From positions 40,779,301 through 40,843,300 of the forward strand of contig JAOANR010000008.1 in NCBI GenBank assembly GCA_030278955.1: 64,000 bases of DNA, written 5' to 3'. The notes under the pieces were generated by a model that worked only from the letters and a program-made list of their open reading frames with translations, did not search any database and had not been told where the DNA came from. A program made the position numbers and the translations under genes. Positions 52,978-63,551 of this stretch are shown here, one piece after another (position 1 is the first letter of the stretch; each line of letters begins with the position of its first letter). This DNA comes from Hygrophila difformis (Eukaryota; Streptophyta; Magnoliopsida; Lamiales; Acanthaceae).

Positions 52978-53078
52978 AAATTTAGTGTTACACTATATTT
53001 TCATCACTCGGATAACTTAAATTTTGTGTAAAATTTAAGTTATCCGAGTGGATGAAAATATAGTGTAACACTAAATTT
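52978..53078. repeat. Near-perfect 48/49-bp inverted repeat
   Basis: Arms 52978-53025 and 53030-53078 are complementary except for one inserted base, around a loop of only four bases. The edges are AAATTTAG and CTAAATTT. There is no flanking target duplication that I can see, so it does not look like a standard MITE. Confidence 0.9.
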
Positions 53079-54706
53079 AAGTCCTAATATTAACCCTATG
53101 ATTAATATGTTTTGGACTAGTGTGAGAAACCTCAAGTAGGGTACACTAAATTTGGGAAGGGGCAGACCGGCTGCATTTGTAAACTGAATTCCAAATTCAA
53201 CCGGTCAATCCCTCTAAAATCTAGTCACCGAACCATCCCTCTAAATTTGGGTCTCCTAAGTTTTTGGCGCTTCTAGCAACCAATTGATTCACCATCAGTA
53301 CTGTAAGTCAATTCTATTTCCTTCGTTGTGTTCCCACACCCAGTGGAGAATACAAAGGGGTAGAGGGTGGTCACCACCCTCATTTTTCAAATTTTTTTTT
53401 AAAAAAAAATTAAACTAAATTTTATATTAATAATTACTTTGTATTCATTTAAGTTTTGTTAACATGTATTGGAGAATCTATCTATTAGTTTAGTTGGAGT
53501 GTATGTTTGAATGTCATCATATACATGCGATATTAATATTTAGTAAATGCATCACAAACAATATTTGTTTTAAAGAGAAAATAATAGTTGTTTTACAGTA
53601 TGTTTCGAATATTAAGACCCACTTTTTAAATTTCCCCCGAAGCTCATCTTTGACATTTAGTTTGAACTTACATCGAGAATGAATATGGATGGAAATAGGC
53701 TAGGCTACGCTAATTCAAGATTTGATTTGAACAACCTAGGCCTACTTTAGTTTTCTAAGACTTGAGTCTAGCCTATATAACCTTTGATAGGCTTACGCTA
53801 TAGGTCTAAGCCTGGCCTATTTACATAAATAGAAATAGGCCACACTTTAAGCCTTTTACAAGCCTAATTAAGCTTATTTCAAAATCATGTTAAATTTTCT
53901 TTTTTTATATATATGTCCTAATATAACATATTTCCATATTTGAAAAAAGCTTATAAATATTTTAAAGCTTAATATTAAAAAAACCATTATGTTGATTATG
54001 TGCATTACTTTGCTAATCAGTTGAAAGAGTTTATGTGAGGAAGATTGTCAAATCCAAATTGTAAAACCGTATTGGTGATGAAATTTAAATAGTTCACTAT
54101 TATTTTATGTTGAAAAATATTAAATGAAGTAGATGTAGATTTATGAATTTTTTCGAACAAATGTCACGACCACTGCAAATTTTTTTCCAAGTATGCACAC
54201 CCTGACTTAAGATCCTGGAATCGCTACTGCCCACACCCCTCATTTTCTGAGAAATTGGATTATGTATCATTACTTGAATTACTCGAATTTACAATGGGAA
54301 TTCTGGAACCCTACCTTGGTCGTGTGTTTTCTTTTTAGTGTCTACTTACTCCCTGAATTGCCAAACTCCAAATTTCCTTCAGATCTGTATATGTAATTAG
54401 AGAGTGGCCCATGTCCTCTTCTTCACTACTGATGTGCTTTTGTTTACTTTTCCCATTGAACCCAATTTTGTTAAATTCCAGAATTGTTTCAGTTGTGCTT
54501 CCTTATTCACCTTCTGTTTACTTATTAAATGCCAAACTCTGATTTTGATTCGAAGATGTATGTGTATTTGGAAATTTTGGGCTCTGCCCTCTTCTTCACT
54601 TTCCAAATCCCAAATTTGCTTCAGAGGTGCATAAATTCCCCATTGTCTTACATTCATTTGGTTTTGCAAGTGGAGTTAAATTCCCCATTGTCTTATACAA
54701 TATATG
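53079..54706. other. Noncoding debris upstream of element D
   Basis: No gene. It contains GGCCTA repeat copy 2 (53676-53885), a pair of blocks resembling the ends of hAT-like debris (GGTGGTCACCACCCTC near 53369, ATCCTGGAATCGCTACTGCC near 54212), and short repeats of CCCCATTGTCTTA (54638, 54681). Confidence 0.4.
53676..53885. repeat. GGCCTA-rich dispersed repeat, copy 2
   Basis: Same orientation and phrase order as 52006-52190, about 1.67 kb away. Confidence 0.6.
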
Positions 54707-57055
54707 TGTAACACCCCGGTTTTGATAACACAGGCCGGGATGTCACCGCCACACCTTCCTAGCAAGACACGACTTCTTCGAGCTTGCTAGAGAGATGCAA
54801 AGCTATGGTTTTTAGAAAATAATTCAAAACAAGCCGATAATTAATTTAAATTAAAAATATCAGAGTAAATCACATGCAATATTTATTTATATAGCAGCGG
54901 AAATGTAAAAGAATGTAACTGGGGCCAACATGGCCAAAACACGGGTTAAACAGGCCCGTATGCAAGTCATATATATAAGCGGGAAAGAGATAATTAGTGT
55001 GTCCCCAAAAATATCCATGCATGCTTATGCTCATGCATATTCTCCATAGGATTATAAATATAGCTTGCAAAGTAGAATAAATACAGGACATAATCTAAAA
55101 GTATAATTTAATAAAAAGAAGTAATCTCAAGTCTTTTAGTTCCCCGTTACTTCAAGATTAGCTATTTCAAGTATTTCACGATTGCAGTGCAATTGGCAAC
55201 AAAGTTTAGCCGGTAATCCGGCGGCCGCAGCTGTATCCGCCATACCCAGTACCACTCCGGAGCCTCGGAAAACCCATTCGGATACTCCCGAGAGTGTAGG
55301 CCCTAAGTGTATTGCCGTTTTGGCATAATTTCTCATATTTGACACCATTGTCCATCGAGGCACGACGCACTTAGGAGGGCACCCTGCAGAGAACTCACCC
55401 CCTAATTTGTTTTTAATCAAGTCGTAAGGGGATTTTGAAAACCTTGTTTTTAATATTTTTTCAAAGAAGTTTCGTTTGTATGTTTGGAAAAGACCGATTT
55501 CTACAGTTTCGCAATTTCCTCAAAAATTTAGATTTCATATGGTCGCTGTCCGCGCCATACTCTTTTAAAAATTAATTTCAAGATCAACTAATCTGAAATT
55601 TCTACTGTAGCTCAAAAACATTATAACGAACAAGTTTCGTATTTTAAGTTTTTCAATACGAGGTAAGGAAACAAGTCAAAAGTTTGGATTTCCACAATAA
55701 CTACATGTTGTCAAAATTCAGGACATGGCAGTGTTTAAAAATTCGGCTTTTGACTTATCAAATGAGATCCAAATCTTATGAAATTTTATCAGATACTTCA
55801 TAACACATTAATCTATAGTTTTCATGTTTACCACAATTTCTAATTCGGCCTAGATCTAGTGTCAAAATAGCCAACAAGTTCGAAAATTAAGTCTGTCACC
55901 ATTTCAGAATTCGGTTTTGTTGCAGGTTCGTCCGGATCAGTTTTCGGGCATCAAAAGTTAACTAAAAATTATAAAATTGTTACAGAACACAGTTCAAAGC
56001 CTTAGGAACACTTTTTATGGTTTGAGTTTCTTCGTTTGAGCATTTTAAAAGGTCGAAAAATTCGAGTAAAAACATTGCACGCATGAAATTCCATTTTAAC
56101 ATATTTTATGGGGATTCTTATTAGATCTTTACGTTCGGGTTGCATTTTATCCACCAACAACCGTAAGTAACGATCAACTTACATGAAATGGATATACGGC
56201 TCTTCGATTCGATGACGACGGCCTCCGGGTCACTCGATTGTGTCCAAGATCCTTCGTACTCCTTCTTCTTGTTCCGAATCGGGGTTTAGAAAGAAAAACG
56301 GGCTAAGTTAGATTTGTATTCGAAATTTAGATAGAAAATGTGGACAATTTCTTACCACATGATCCCTCTATGTCCGGGAGTCTCTGAATTCGTCCCAACA
56401 CTTCCCCCTTCGCTGAATCATTGCCTCCGACGTCTTAGAATTAGGGTTTTCGGGTATGTAGAAATTCGAAGATGTTGAAAAGGATGTACGGGCTGTCAAG
56501 AGGGCTATTTATAGACGCAATGGACTTGGAGTCGTCCAAAGATCAGATATGGTGATCCTTGGGCCGCAAGATGTGCAACAACCTCAAAAAATCCGAAATC
56601 GGGCGAGTGAATCTCGCGAGGCTCGTTTCTGCCGGATGGTGCGCCTGTGGCGCGGGAAATGGGACGCCACGCGCGGCCTTGGCCTGGACTTCGGTCCGGG
56701 CCGGGTCGTGCGATCCGTCGGGCCTTTTCTCCTCTCTTTCGGACTTCTATCCTTCTATGTTCTTGGGCTTTGATTTTCGGGCAATTCTCGGTCTCTAAAT
56801 TCCTATCTTAATATTTATTTGGATCTCAATTTAATTTCGGGTTCGAATTATTTAGTCCATTTGTATTGGGTTCTCGTGCAATAATTTACTTAATTAAATT
56901 ACCTTCGGCTTCACAGGCTCCTCGAAATTAAATTCATTTTTCATCTTTGAATTGGATTCCATTTCTCTTTTCATCTTCATTTTAATTATTTATTTATTTA
57001 CTTATTGTATTTATTTATTTATTTATTTTATGTGATAAATTTCTCGGGTATTACA
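54707..57055 (-). mobile_element. Element D 3' LTR (~2.35 kb)
   Basis: Plus-strand edges TGTAACACCCCGG and TCTCGGGTATTACA. Closest to LTR C in the window. No gene inside; GC-rich part near 56640-56720. Confidence 0.9.
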
Positions 57056-57384
57056 GTCTACCCTCCTTAAGAATCAACTTCGTCCTTGAAGTTGCGTTTC
57101 GGCTTCTCTCGAGCAAGAACTAGGGTCCTTTCTTTCGTATCGTGTTTTCTTTATTTTTATATTATGTTATGACTGAACTCAGAATTGAAATTTCCAAGTT
57201 GCCTACGTACCCTGTGAAGGGATCAAGCCATTACGTAGTTCAAAACAATTTGAATTTGTTTATTTATTTTTGACTAGGATACGCAATGTTACATCCTCCT
57301 TCCCTTAAGCTTACAGTTATGTCCCCATAACTGTGGTTGGACCGTTTTGGAACAGGGTCGTGTAACGTTGTGTATGATCATTTC
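57056..57384 (-). other. Element D polypurine tract and 3' internal sequence
   Basis: Coding-strand purine tract (complement of 57056-57071). The sequence mirrors 12716-13054, including ATGTCCCCATAACTG and a matching ~150-bp AT-rich stretch. No gene. Confidence 0.75.
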
Positions 57385-58545
57385 TCACTGAGCTGGCAAG
57401 TCGGCTTGATCAACATCATTCAGTTCTCCTACAGTTCTTCCTTGATTTCCTTGTTGAGGGTTTACCAAATCAAGCCTCTTCTCAATCATCTCCTCACGAA
57501 TATTGCATTCTTTAATCATGTGGTCTTCCCCACCACATCTATAACAAGTTCCGCGCCTTGGACATTCGCGCACCAGATGAGCTTGGTGGCACTGCGGGCA
57601 ACGTGGTATGACTGTACGACGTATGCCATTTCTCCCATTATTGGAACCTTTATTCTCATTCTTCTTTGGTTCATTGAACCTAGCTTGACCAGCGTTCTAC
57701 CTAAAATTGCCATTGTTATTGTTTCGATTCTTTTTCTCAAATCCTTGCGAGCCCTTGCTCGACTCACCATTGTCCTTACGCTTCAACTGCTGGACGCGAG
57801 CAATCGCTACAGCTCGGTCATAAACCGCCTGCAGGGTCGTGTATTGTACTCCTACTAGGATCTCCCGGATACTGAGGTTCAGACCCATCTCGAATTTCTG
57901 AGCCTTCTCAGAGTCGGTTGGTACTAGCCTCGTAGCAAATCGTACTAGCTCCTTGAATTTAGTGTAGTACTCTTGCACTATTTGCGCACCTTGCCTTAGG
58001 TTGATGAATTCCTCGTATTTTGCAGTCTTGGTGCTCAATGGGTAGAATCTTTCTCTCAAGGCTTCCTTAAATTCTTCCCAAAGGTAGACATTCTCATCCT
58101 CAGTCAACCTTTCTTGAAAGTTTTGCCACCATTCGTCCGCTTCACCGCCCAAGTAATAGGTTGCCAACCGGACTTTTTCATCCTCCGGGCATTTGACAGT
58201 TTTCAGGAGCTTGTCAAAAGTACGAATCCAATCTTCCAACTTGGCCGGGTCCTCTTGGCCGTCGTAATAGGATGGTTTGTAGGGGTTCACCAATGCTAAA
58301 TAGTTGACTCGGTCTACCGGTGGTGGTACACCCGCTTGTGCGCGTTGCACTTCAGCATTTCCTAATGCTACGAGAACTTCCTCAACAGTCCTTAGATGCT
58401 ATTCCATATTGTTGAGCACATGAGGCACTCGCTCTCCTCTATTCTGAGGAATCCCATTGTTATTGGGCACGTTGGGGAGGTCAGCGTCATTGTTGTTTGG
58501 ACTTACCTTCTTTGGTCTTCCCCTAGGTGCCAGTTTCTGTTATCA
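57385..58545 (-). pseudogene. gag: Gag of element D
   Basis: Capsid-nucleocapsid protein remnant. The main open part (57697-58350) has NYLALVNPYKPSYYDGQEDP, LEDWIRTFDKLL, WEEFKEALRERFYP and EYYTKFKELVRFATR, the retrotransposon gag domain. The zinc knuckles lie in a shifted frame; in 57385-57573 the second reads CYRCGGEDHMIKEC. N-terminal residues upstream of 58350 (APRGRPKKVSPNN, then VEEVLVALGNAEVQ) are cut off by an in-frame stop. It is collinear with B's gag and diverged at many residues. Confidence 0.88.
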
Positions 58546-59118
58546 AGCACGCGAAGATAAGTTTCTAATCTAAGGCACGTTAGAGTCAAGAAGATTTAAA
58601 AGATATGAATGGTAAGGGGAAAATGATAGACGTGGGTACGCTAAGTGTTCTTGATCGACATCTAAGACTAAAGCAGAATTAGTCTCAAGTTAGCGCAAGT
58701 ATTCATGTATGTATGCATGTGAGTCCCCCCTGAAATAATTTTCATGCAATATGATTTAGACTTGTCAAAATAATTTGTATACATATTTTCCATGGGTTTT
58801 AACATAAAACTCATGCCATGTAAATAAAAAATTAAAAATAACAGTTAAAATTCTTGGGCCGAAAATAATAAATCTTTGGGCCTTATTTAAAGTATAAGTA
58901 TTGGGCTTAAAAATTTGGGCTTAAAAGTTGGGCCCAAAATAGTAAGTATATAAGTTATTGGGCTAAGAAAAATATTTGGGCTAAAAATAATTTCTTGAGC
59001 TTCTTTAAAAATATTTGGGCTTCTAAAAACTTTTGGGCTTTAATTTAAAAATATAGTAATTGGGCTCTTTAAAATATATTAATAGCTTAAAATAATAATA
59101 GATTTAAAGATAATAGTT
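58546..59118 (-). other. Leader of element D with repeated TTGGGC motif
   Basis: Noncoding. Between 58850 and 59065, TTGGGC followed by C or T occurs about ten times. The leader is interrupted at 59118 by the LINE and resumes at 61172. Confidence 0.7.
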
Positions 59119-61153
59119 CTATTGTTTGCCAAAGCTTCTGTCACCCAAGCTCTTCACATCAAAACCTGACAGCTTCAGTTCACTATCCGGCCTTGTGGTC
59201 AGCCTTTCCAAATCCCGCATACTCTTTGGGCGAATTGTTGATCGTGATTGTAGGAGGGACATCACCAGAACTCTGAGTCTTCCCAGCGCTCAGTCTTTAG
59301 GCACCTATCTTGGCATTCCTATGGCTACTCACTCGGACTTTACTTTTCTCATTGACAAAGTAAGGTCGAAACTCAATGGTTGGTCCCAACGTTACCTTAG
59401 TATTGCTGGAAGGTCCACCCTTATCAAATCAGTTCTCCACCCTATTTGCATGTATGTCATGCAAGTAATTCGGCTCCCAAAGAAGACCATCAAAGACCTT
59501 GAGAAGATTTGTAGAGACTTCCTTTGGGGCTCGTATAACAACGGTCGCAAAGTCCATCTCATTGCATGGGACACGGTTGCATCCAGGATAGAATATGGTG
59601 GTCTTGGAATTCGCAAGCTAGAAGATTTTAACAAGGCACTCTTTCTCAAGAGCTGGTGGGGTCTGGTAACCCGAAATGCTCCCTAGACCAAGCTGTTGAA
59701 ACTGCGCTATGGTTGGAATGGCAGTTGGTTTACTCACCACGTTCAAACCTTCTCCCAATTTGCCAAAGATCTTAATGCTGTCAGCCAACCTTTCCATTCC
59801 ATGTTGGGGTGGAAATTTGAGAATGGTAAGTCTGCTGCGTTTTGGCTCGATCACTGGTCTGACAAAAATTTTACCATGCAGGATTTGGCATCCGGCCCTC
59901 TTACAAATGATGATCTATATCGTTCAGTGGCCTCCTACTCGAGGGGGACCACCTGGAACTTGCAAGAGCTCAGACCCCTCCTCACAGACGCTGGCATCCA
60001 AACCCTCATGTCACTTCCTGCTCCTCGAAGAATGGATATGGATGATCGCCCTCTCTGGATCCCGACCTCCAATGGTATCTTCTCGGTCAGCAGCACCATG
60101 GATAGCCTTTCATTCTACCAATCTCAAATTGGCGATAGCACCTGGAGTCAAATTTGGAGATGGCCTGCACCATTTCGTACCCGGATGTTTTTATGGCTTG
60201 CCGCGCACAACAAACTCCTTACTGGCTTAGAGAGAGTTAAGAGGCACATCTCTCCGGATGGTACTTGCTGGAAATGTGGAGACATAGAGAGCTGCATTCA
60301 TGCTCTTAGGGATTGTCCCTCCTCGACTGACGTCTGGATCAGGTTAGGGCTGAATATCACCAGCAACTTTTGGTCCCTTGATATCAAGGATTGGATCTCC
60401 TCCATGCAAAGTAAAAATGTTGGTGATAAAGATGCTGCTCTGTTTGGTATTGGTGCTTGGCTTATCTGGAAGAATCGCTGTTTGGAACTTTATGGCAATG
60501 AGGAAGTGTTCTGGCCTTCTGTCCAAACCAAGATCAGAAGAGCTGCTAGTGAGTTTCTGGCTGCCAGGAAAGAATTTAAACTATATGGGTTCAAATCGTG
60601 GCACTGTGGAAGAGCGAGATGGGAGCGGCCTCCTCCAGGTTGTGTGAAAGCTAACTGTGATGGTAGCGTCAAACGTGGGCGGAGCCGCTCTGAGGGTATC
60701 CTCCGCGACTCAGATGGAAATTGGATTGGAGGTGAGAGGATCAAAGGATCGCACACTGATGTCTTGCATGCAGAGATTTGGGCCATTGTTATTACCATGC
60801 AACTTGCTTGGTCCATTGGCATTCGCTAACTTGAGGTTGAGACGGACAGCTCCATAGCTATCCAGATTATTAACTCAAACTTTTCTTCTCTGCACGATGC
60901 TATTCCTGGTGTTTCTCAGATCATTACGATGTCCTCTTGGACTTGGGATATCAGGTTCACTCATATCCCTCGAGATTGTAATTAGTCGGCGGATTGCTTC
61001 ATCAAAGGTCATCCTTGGACGAGCAATGTTCAACATTTTATTAGACCTCCCGATTTTATTTTAGATGCTATGAATGTCGACAGGCTAGGCTTGTATCAAA
61101 CGTTGCAATTGTTGGAATAAATGGCTTCGGCCCCCTTTCTCCCGAAAAAAAAA
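59119..61153 (+). mobile_element. 5'-truncated L1-type LINE, ~2.0 kb
   Basis: Flanked by the 18-bp duplication GATTTAAAGATAATAGTT (59101-59118 and 61154-61171) and ends in a run of A (61145-61153), as expected for target-primed reverse transcription. Coding content is the C-terminal part of ORF2. The insert starts at LLFAKAS, just after the point where the RT catalytic YADD would be. Confidence 0.92.
59126..61120 (+). pseudogene. LINE ORF2 C-terminal part: RT end, zinc-binding region, RNase H
   Basis: Frame 59126-59686 is the RT thumb side (SLSGLVVSLSKSRILFGRIV, GTYLGIPMATHSDFTFLIDK, FLWGSYNNGRKVHLIAWDTV). A stop at ~59684 separates it from 59696-60829. There the zf-RVT region has FRTRMFLWLAAHNKLLTGLE and CWKCGDIESCIHALRDCP, and RNase H starts at KANCDGSVKRG with the catalytic D, then HAEIWAIV (E). 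A stop at 60827 is followed by VETDSSIAIQII (next D) and HIPRDCN up to ~61120. A frameshift also lies near 59160. The missing N-terminal endonuclease and catalytic RT half make it dead on arrival. Confidence 0.9.
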
Positions 61154-61171
61154 GATTTAAAGATAATAGTT

Positions 61172-61221
61172 TAAAAATAATAATAATAGATTTAAAAATA
61201 TTCCGGGCTCTGATACCAACT
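61172..61221 (-). other. Element D leader end and tRNA-iMet primer site
   Basis: CTCTGATACCA on the plus strand at 61208-61218, three bases from the LTR edge at 61222. Confidence 0.85.
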
Positions 61222-61244
61222 TGTAACACCCCGGTTTTGATAAC
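61222..61244 (-). mobile_element. Element D 5' LTR stub
   Basis: TGTAACACCCCGGTTTTGAT identifies the LTR start; it breaks at 61244 where element E begins. Confidence 0.85.
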
Positions 61245-61723
61245 TGCCATTGATCGGGATTAGACACAATATTCTATGATGAACAAAGATGAACAATGAT
61301 GAACTCAAAATGAAAATAAAAGGATAGGTTGAGATTTCCTTTACCGAAATCTTAATCTTGGATCAATGGACACACTAAATGAGCCATGATTCCCTTGATT
61401 AACAATCTTCAAGGTGTCGATACGATCAAGCACATCTCAAGCTTGAAAGGAATTGCACCAACAAGGGAGAAATTCAAAATGACCTTCTAAATGCTCTCGG
61501 TTATCACCAAAGAGAAAACACTCCAATTTGTTATATCATTCAAAAGGTGCATCACAAAGTGTGGGTGATGCCCTATATATAGGCAAACCATATTACACAG
61601 AATTAAACGACTAGCTATGTAAATTAAACAAGTACCAAAGCTACGGAAATAATAAAGTCTAAGTACATCCATAATGTGTTGGTGGTCTTGCTTGTGGGCT
61701 TTGAGCTCATGTGGGTCTCGGCA
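61245..61723 (-). mobile_element. Element E 3' LTR (479 bp)
   Basis: Ends TGCC...GGCA on either strand. On the coding strand GAAGAAGTAGAAG (purine tract) directly precedes TGCCGAGACC. No gene inside. Confidence 0.8.
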
Positions 61724-61726
61724 CTT

Positions 61727-62062
61727 CTACTTCTTCATTAAGTTCCTTGGCCCAAAAACTTCAATTAAATGGATTATCAATCTCGGCCCATTTTTATCCG
61801 GGTAGCTCAATTTCTGTTCCCACACCTCGGATTCATCGGATAGTATTTTGGCGATGGTGTTGAGGAACCTCTTGGCACGTTGCTTAGAGCAGGGTCCTTC
61901 CGGGATGCTAAGTGCTACAGTTCTGGCTCCCATGCCATCCCCACCCCCTTGGGAAGGTTGATCCATCAACCGATCAGCATTTTCCTCGTCCCTCTCGAAC
62001 AGTGACAGATCTGCAACATTAAAGACAGGATTAATATGACCATATTCTTCAGATAATTGCAA
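61727..62062 (-). pseudogene. C-terminal polyprotein tail of element E
   Basis: The frame contains EYGHINPVFNVADLSLFERD, then QPSQGGGDG and IPEGPCSKQRAKRFLNTIAK. The last corresponds to the conserved tail after integrase in CRM-type elements. It is separated from integrase by ~100 bp with stops, so the polyprotein is broken. The stop codon falls inside the purine tract, four bases from the LTR. Confidence 0.75.
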
Positions 62063-62158
62063 TTTTTACGCATTATTATTAATCCTTTCTAAAACTTTAA
62101 ATGGTCCATCTCCTCGCGGAGATAATTTGTTGCGTCTGCTCGCCGGGAATCGTTCCTT

Positions 62159-63097
62159 TTACCAATTGAGCCACACCCAATCTCCGGGATTAAGCTTCAG
62201 TTCCTTCCGACCACGGTTGTTATATTTGGCATAACCTTCAGCAGCTTTGACTAGACTGTTCCTTACATCAGCATGCATTTCTTTGATTGCTCGCCCCCTG
62301 TCCCTGCCATTGATATTCAAGTGCTCATTGTGAGGCAATGGCAACAAATCAAGCGGTGTCAGTGGGTTAAACCCGTACACAACCTCAAATGGTGACATAT
62401 ACGTTGCATTGTATACATGTCTATTATAGGCAAATTCAATGTAAGGTAAGCATTCATCCCAACTTTTATTGTTAGTAGCAGTGATAATTCTAAGTAAATT
62501 ACCTAAAACTCGATTTACTGCTTCAGTTTGCCCATCAGTTTGGGGGTGATATGCAGTGGAAAATAACAGTCTTGTCCCAATCTCAGCCCACAAGGATTTC
62601 CAAAAATAACTTACAAATTTTGCGTCCCTGTCGGAAACAATCGTCCGCGGCACACCATGGAGTCTCACAACTTCCTTGAAGAATATCTTGGCCACGTGGT
62701 GTGCATCGTTTGTTTTGGCACAGGGAATAAAATGCGCCATCTTCGAGAACCTGTCAACAACCACAAAAATAGAATCTTTAGCCCGAGCAGTGCGAGGCAA
62801 TCCCAAAACGAAGTCCATAGATAAATCAATCCATGGCCCCTCTGGTGCAGGTAAGGCTTGATAAAGTCCATGTGGCTTGGTGGTTGACTTGGCCCTCAAA
62901 CAGGTAATGCACTTGTTGATGAAGTCACTGACTTGTTTCTCCATTCCTGGCCAATAAAAACGTTCAGTTAGAACACTCATAGTTGCAATTCTACCAAAGT
63001 GACCCATCATGTCACCAGAATGTGCTTCAGTAATTAGAAGTTCTCTGATGGATCCTTTTGGTATACATAATTTATTTTCAAAAATAAAGAAAACCAT
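62159..63097 (-). pseudogene. Integrase of element E
   Basis: Inserts retroelement DNA. The zinc-binding HHCC part is complete: HSGDMMGHFGRIATMSVLTE, FYWPGMEKQVSDFINKC, ITCLRAKS. The catalytic core has D in WIDLSMDFVLGLPRT, D in TIVSDRDAKFVS and E in DGQTEAVNRVLGNLLR. After it come the GPY-like NPGDWVWLNW and a stop. It is 312 codons without internal stops, so it is the best-preserved enzyme domain in the window. It is not a full polyprotein, because upstream and downstream frames are broken. Confidence 0.88.
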
Positions 63098-63551
63098 TCA
63101 ATTGAGAATATTCTTTAAAGGATATTTTGTCAGTTTTCTTGTAGATCTCCCCAAAATCAGCATCTTGAGCATATAAGTCTTTTATGTGCTCGAATCCGAT
63201 CAGATGCGTAGTTGCAAAAGCTGCGAGATTCAGTCTTCTTGATAAGGCATCAGCAACCACGTTATCTTTCCACTTCTTGTAACATATCACATACGGAAAT
63301 GATTCAATGAATGAGCTCCATCGGGCATGTCTTGCATTTTTCAGTTGCCCCTGTCCTCGGATATGCTTCAGTGTCTCATGATCTGTGTGGATAATAAACT
63401 CTCTCCCTCGCAAGTAGTGTTGCCATGTCCGCAATGCTTGTACTACAGCATACGATTCCTTGTCATACGTGGAGTAGTTCAGTTGAGCTGCTCCAAACTT
63501 CTCACTGTGGTAGGCAATCGGCTTCCCATCTTGCAACAATACTGCGCCCAT
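63078..63551 (-). pseudogene. RNase H of element E
   Basis: Frame begins [20 protein letters not shown], preceded by the RNase H start CDASGTG in the same direction. It continues with [39 protein letters not shown] and [11 protein letters not shown]. These are the conserved D-E-D positions of gypsy RNase H. The frame ends in the tether region ([15 protein letters not shown]) and overlaps the integrase frame by ~20 bp in another phase, so a frameshift lies there. Confidence 0.85.

Larger units (their letters stand above)
54707..61244 (-). mobile_element. Element D: gag-only Tekay-like gypsy, 5' LTR interrupted
   Basis: 3' LTR 54707-57055, polypurine tract 57056-57071, 3' internal sequence, gag remains (57385-58545), leader, primer site (61208-61218), and 23 bp of 5' LTR (61222-61244) before element E interrupts it. 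No protease, RT or integrase. The leader is split by a LINE (59119-61153). Confidence 0.88.

Noticed and set aside
59392..60822. Antisense and shifted frames over the LINE
   Set aside because: Shadows of ORF2; the plus frames with zf-RVT and RNase H motifs are the real ones.
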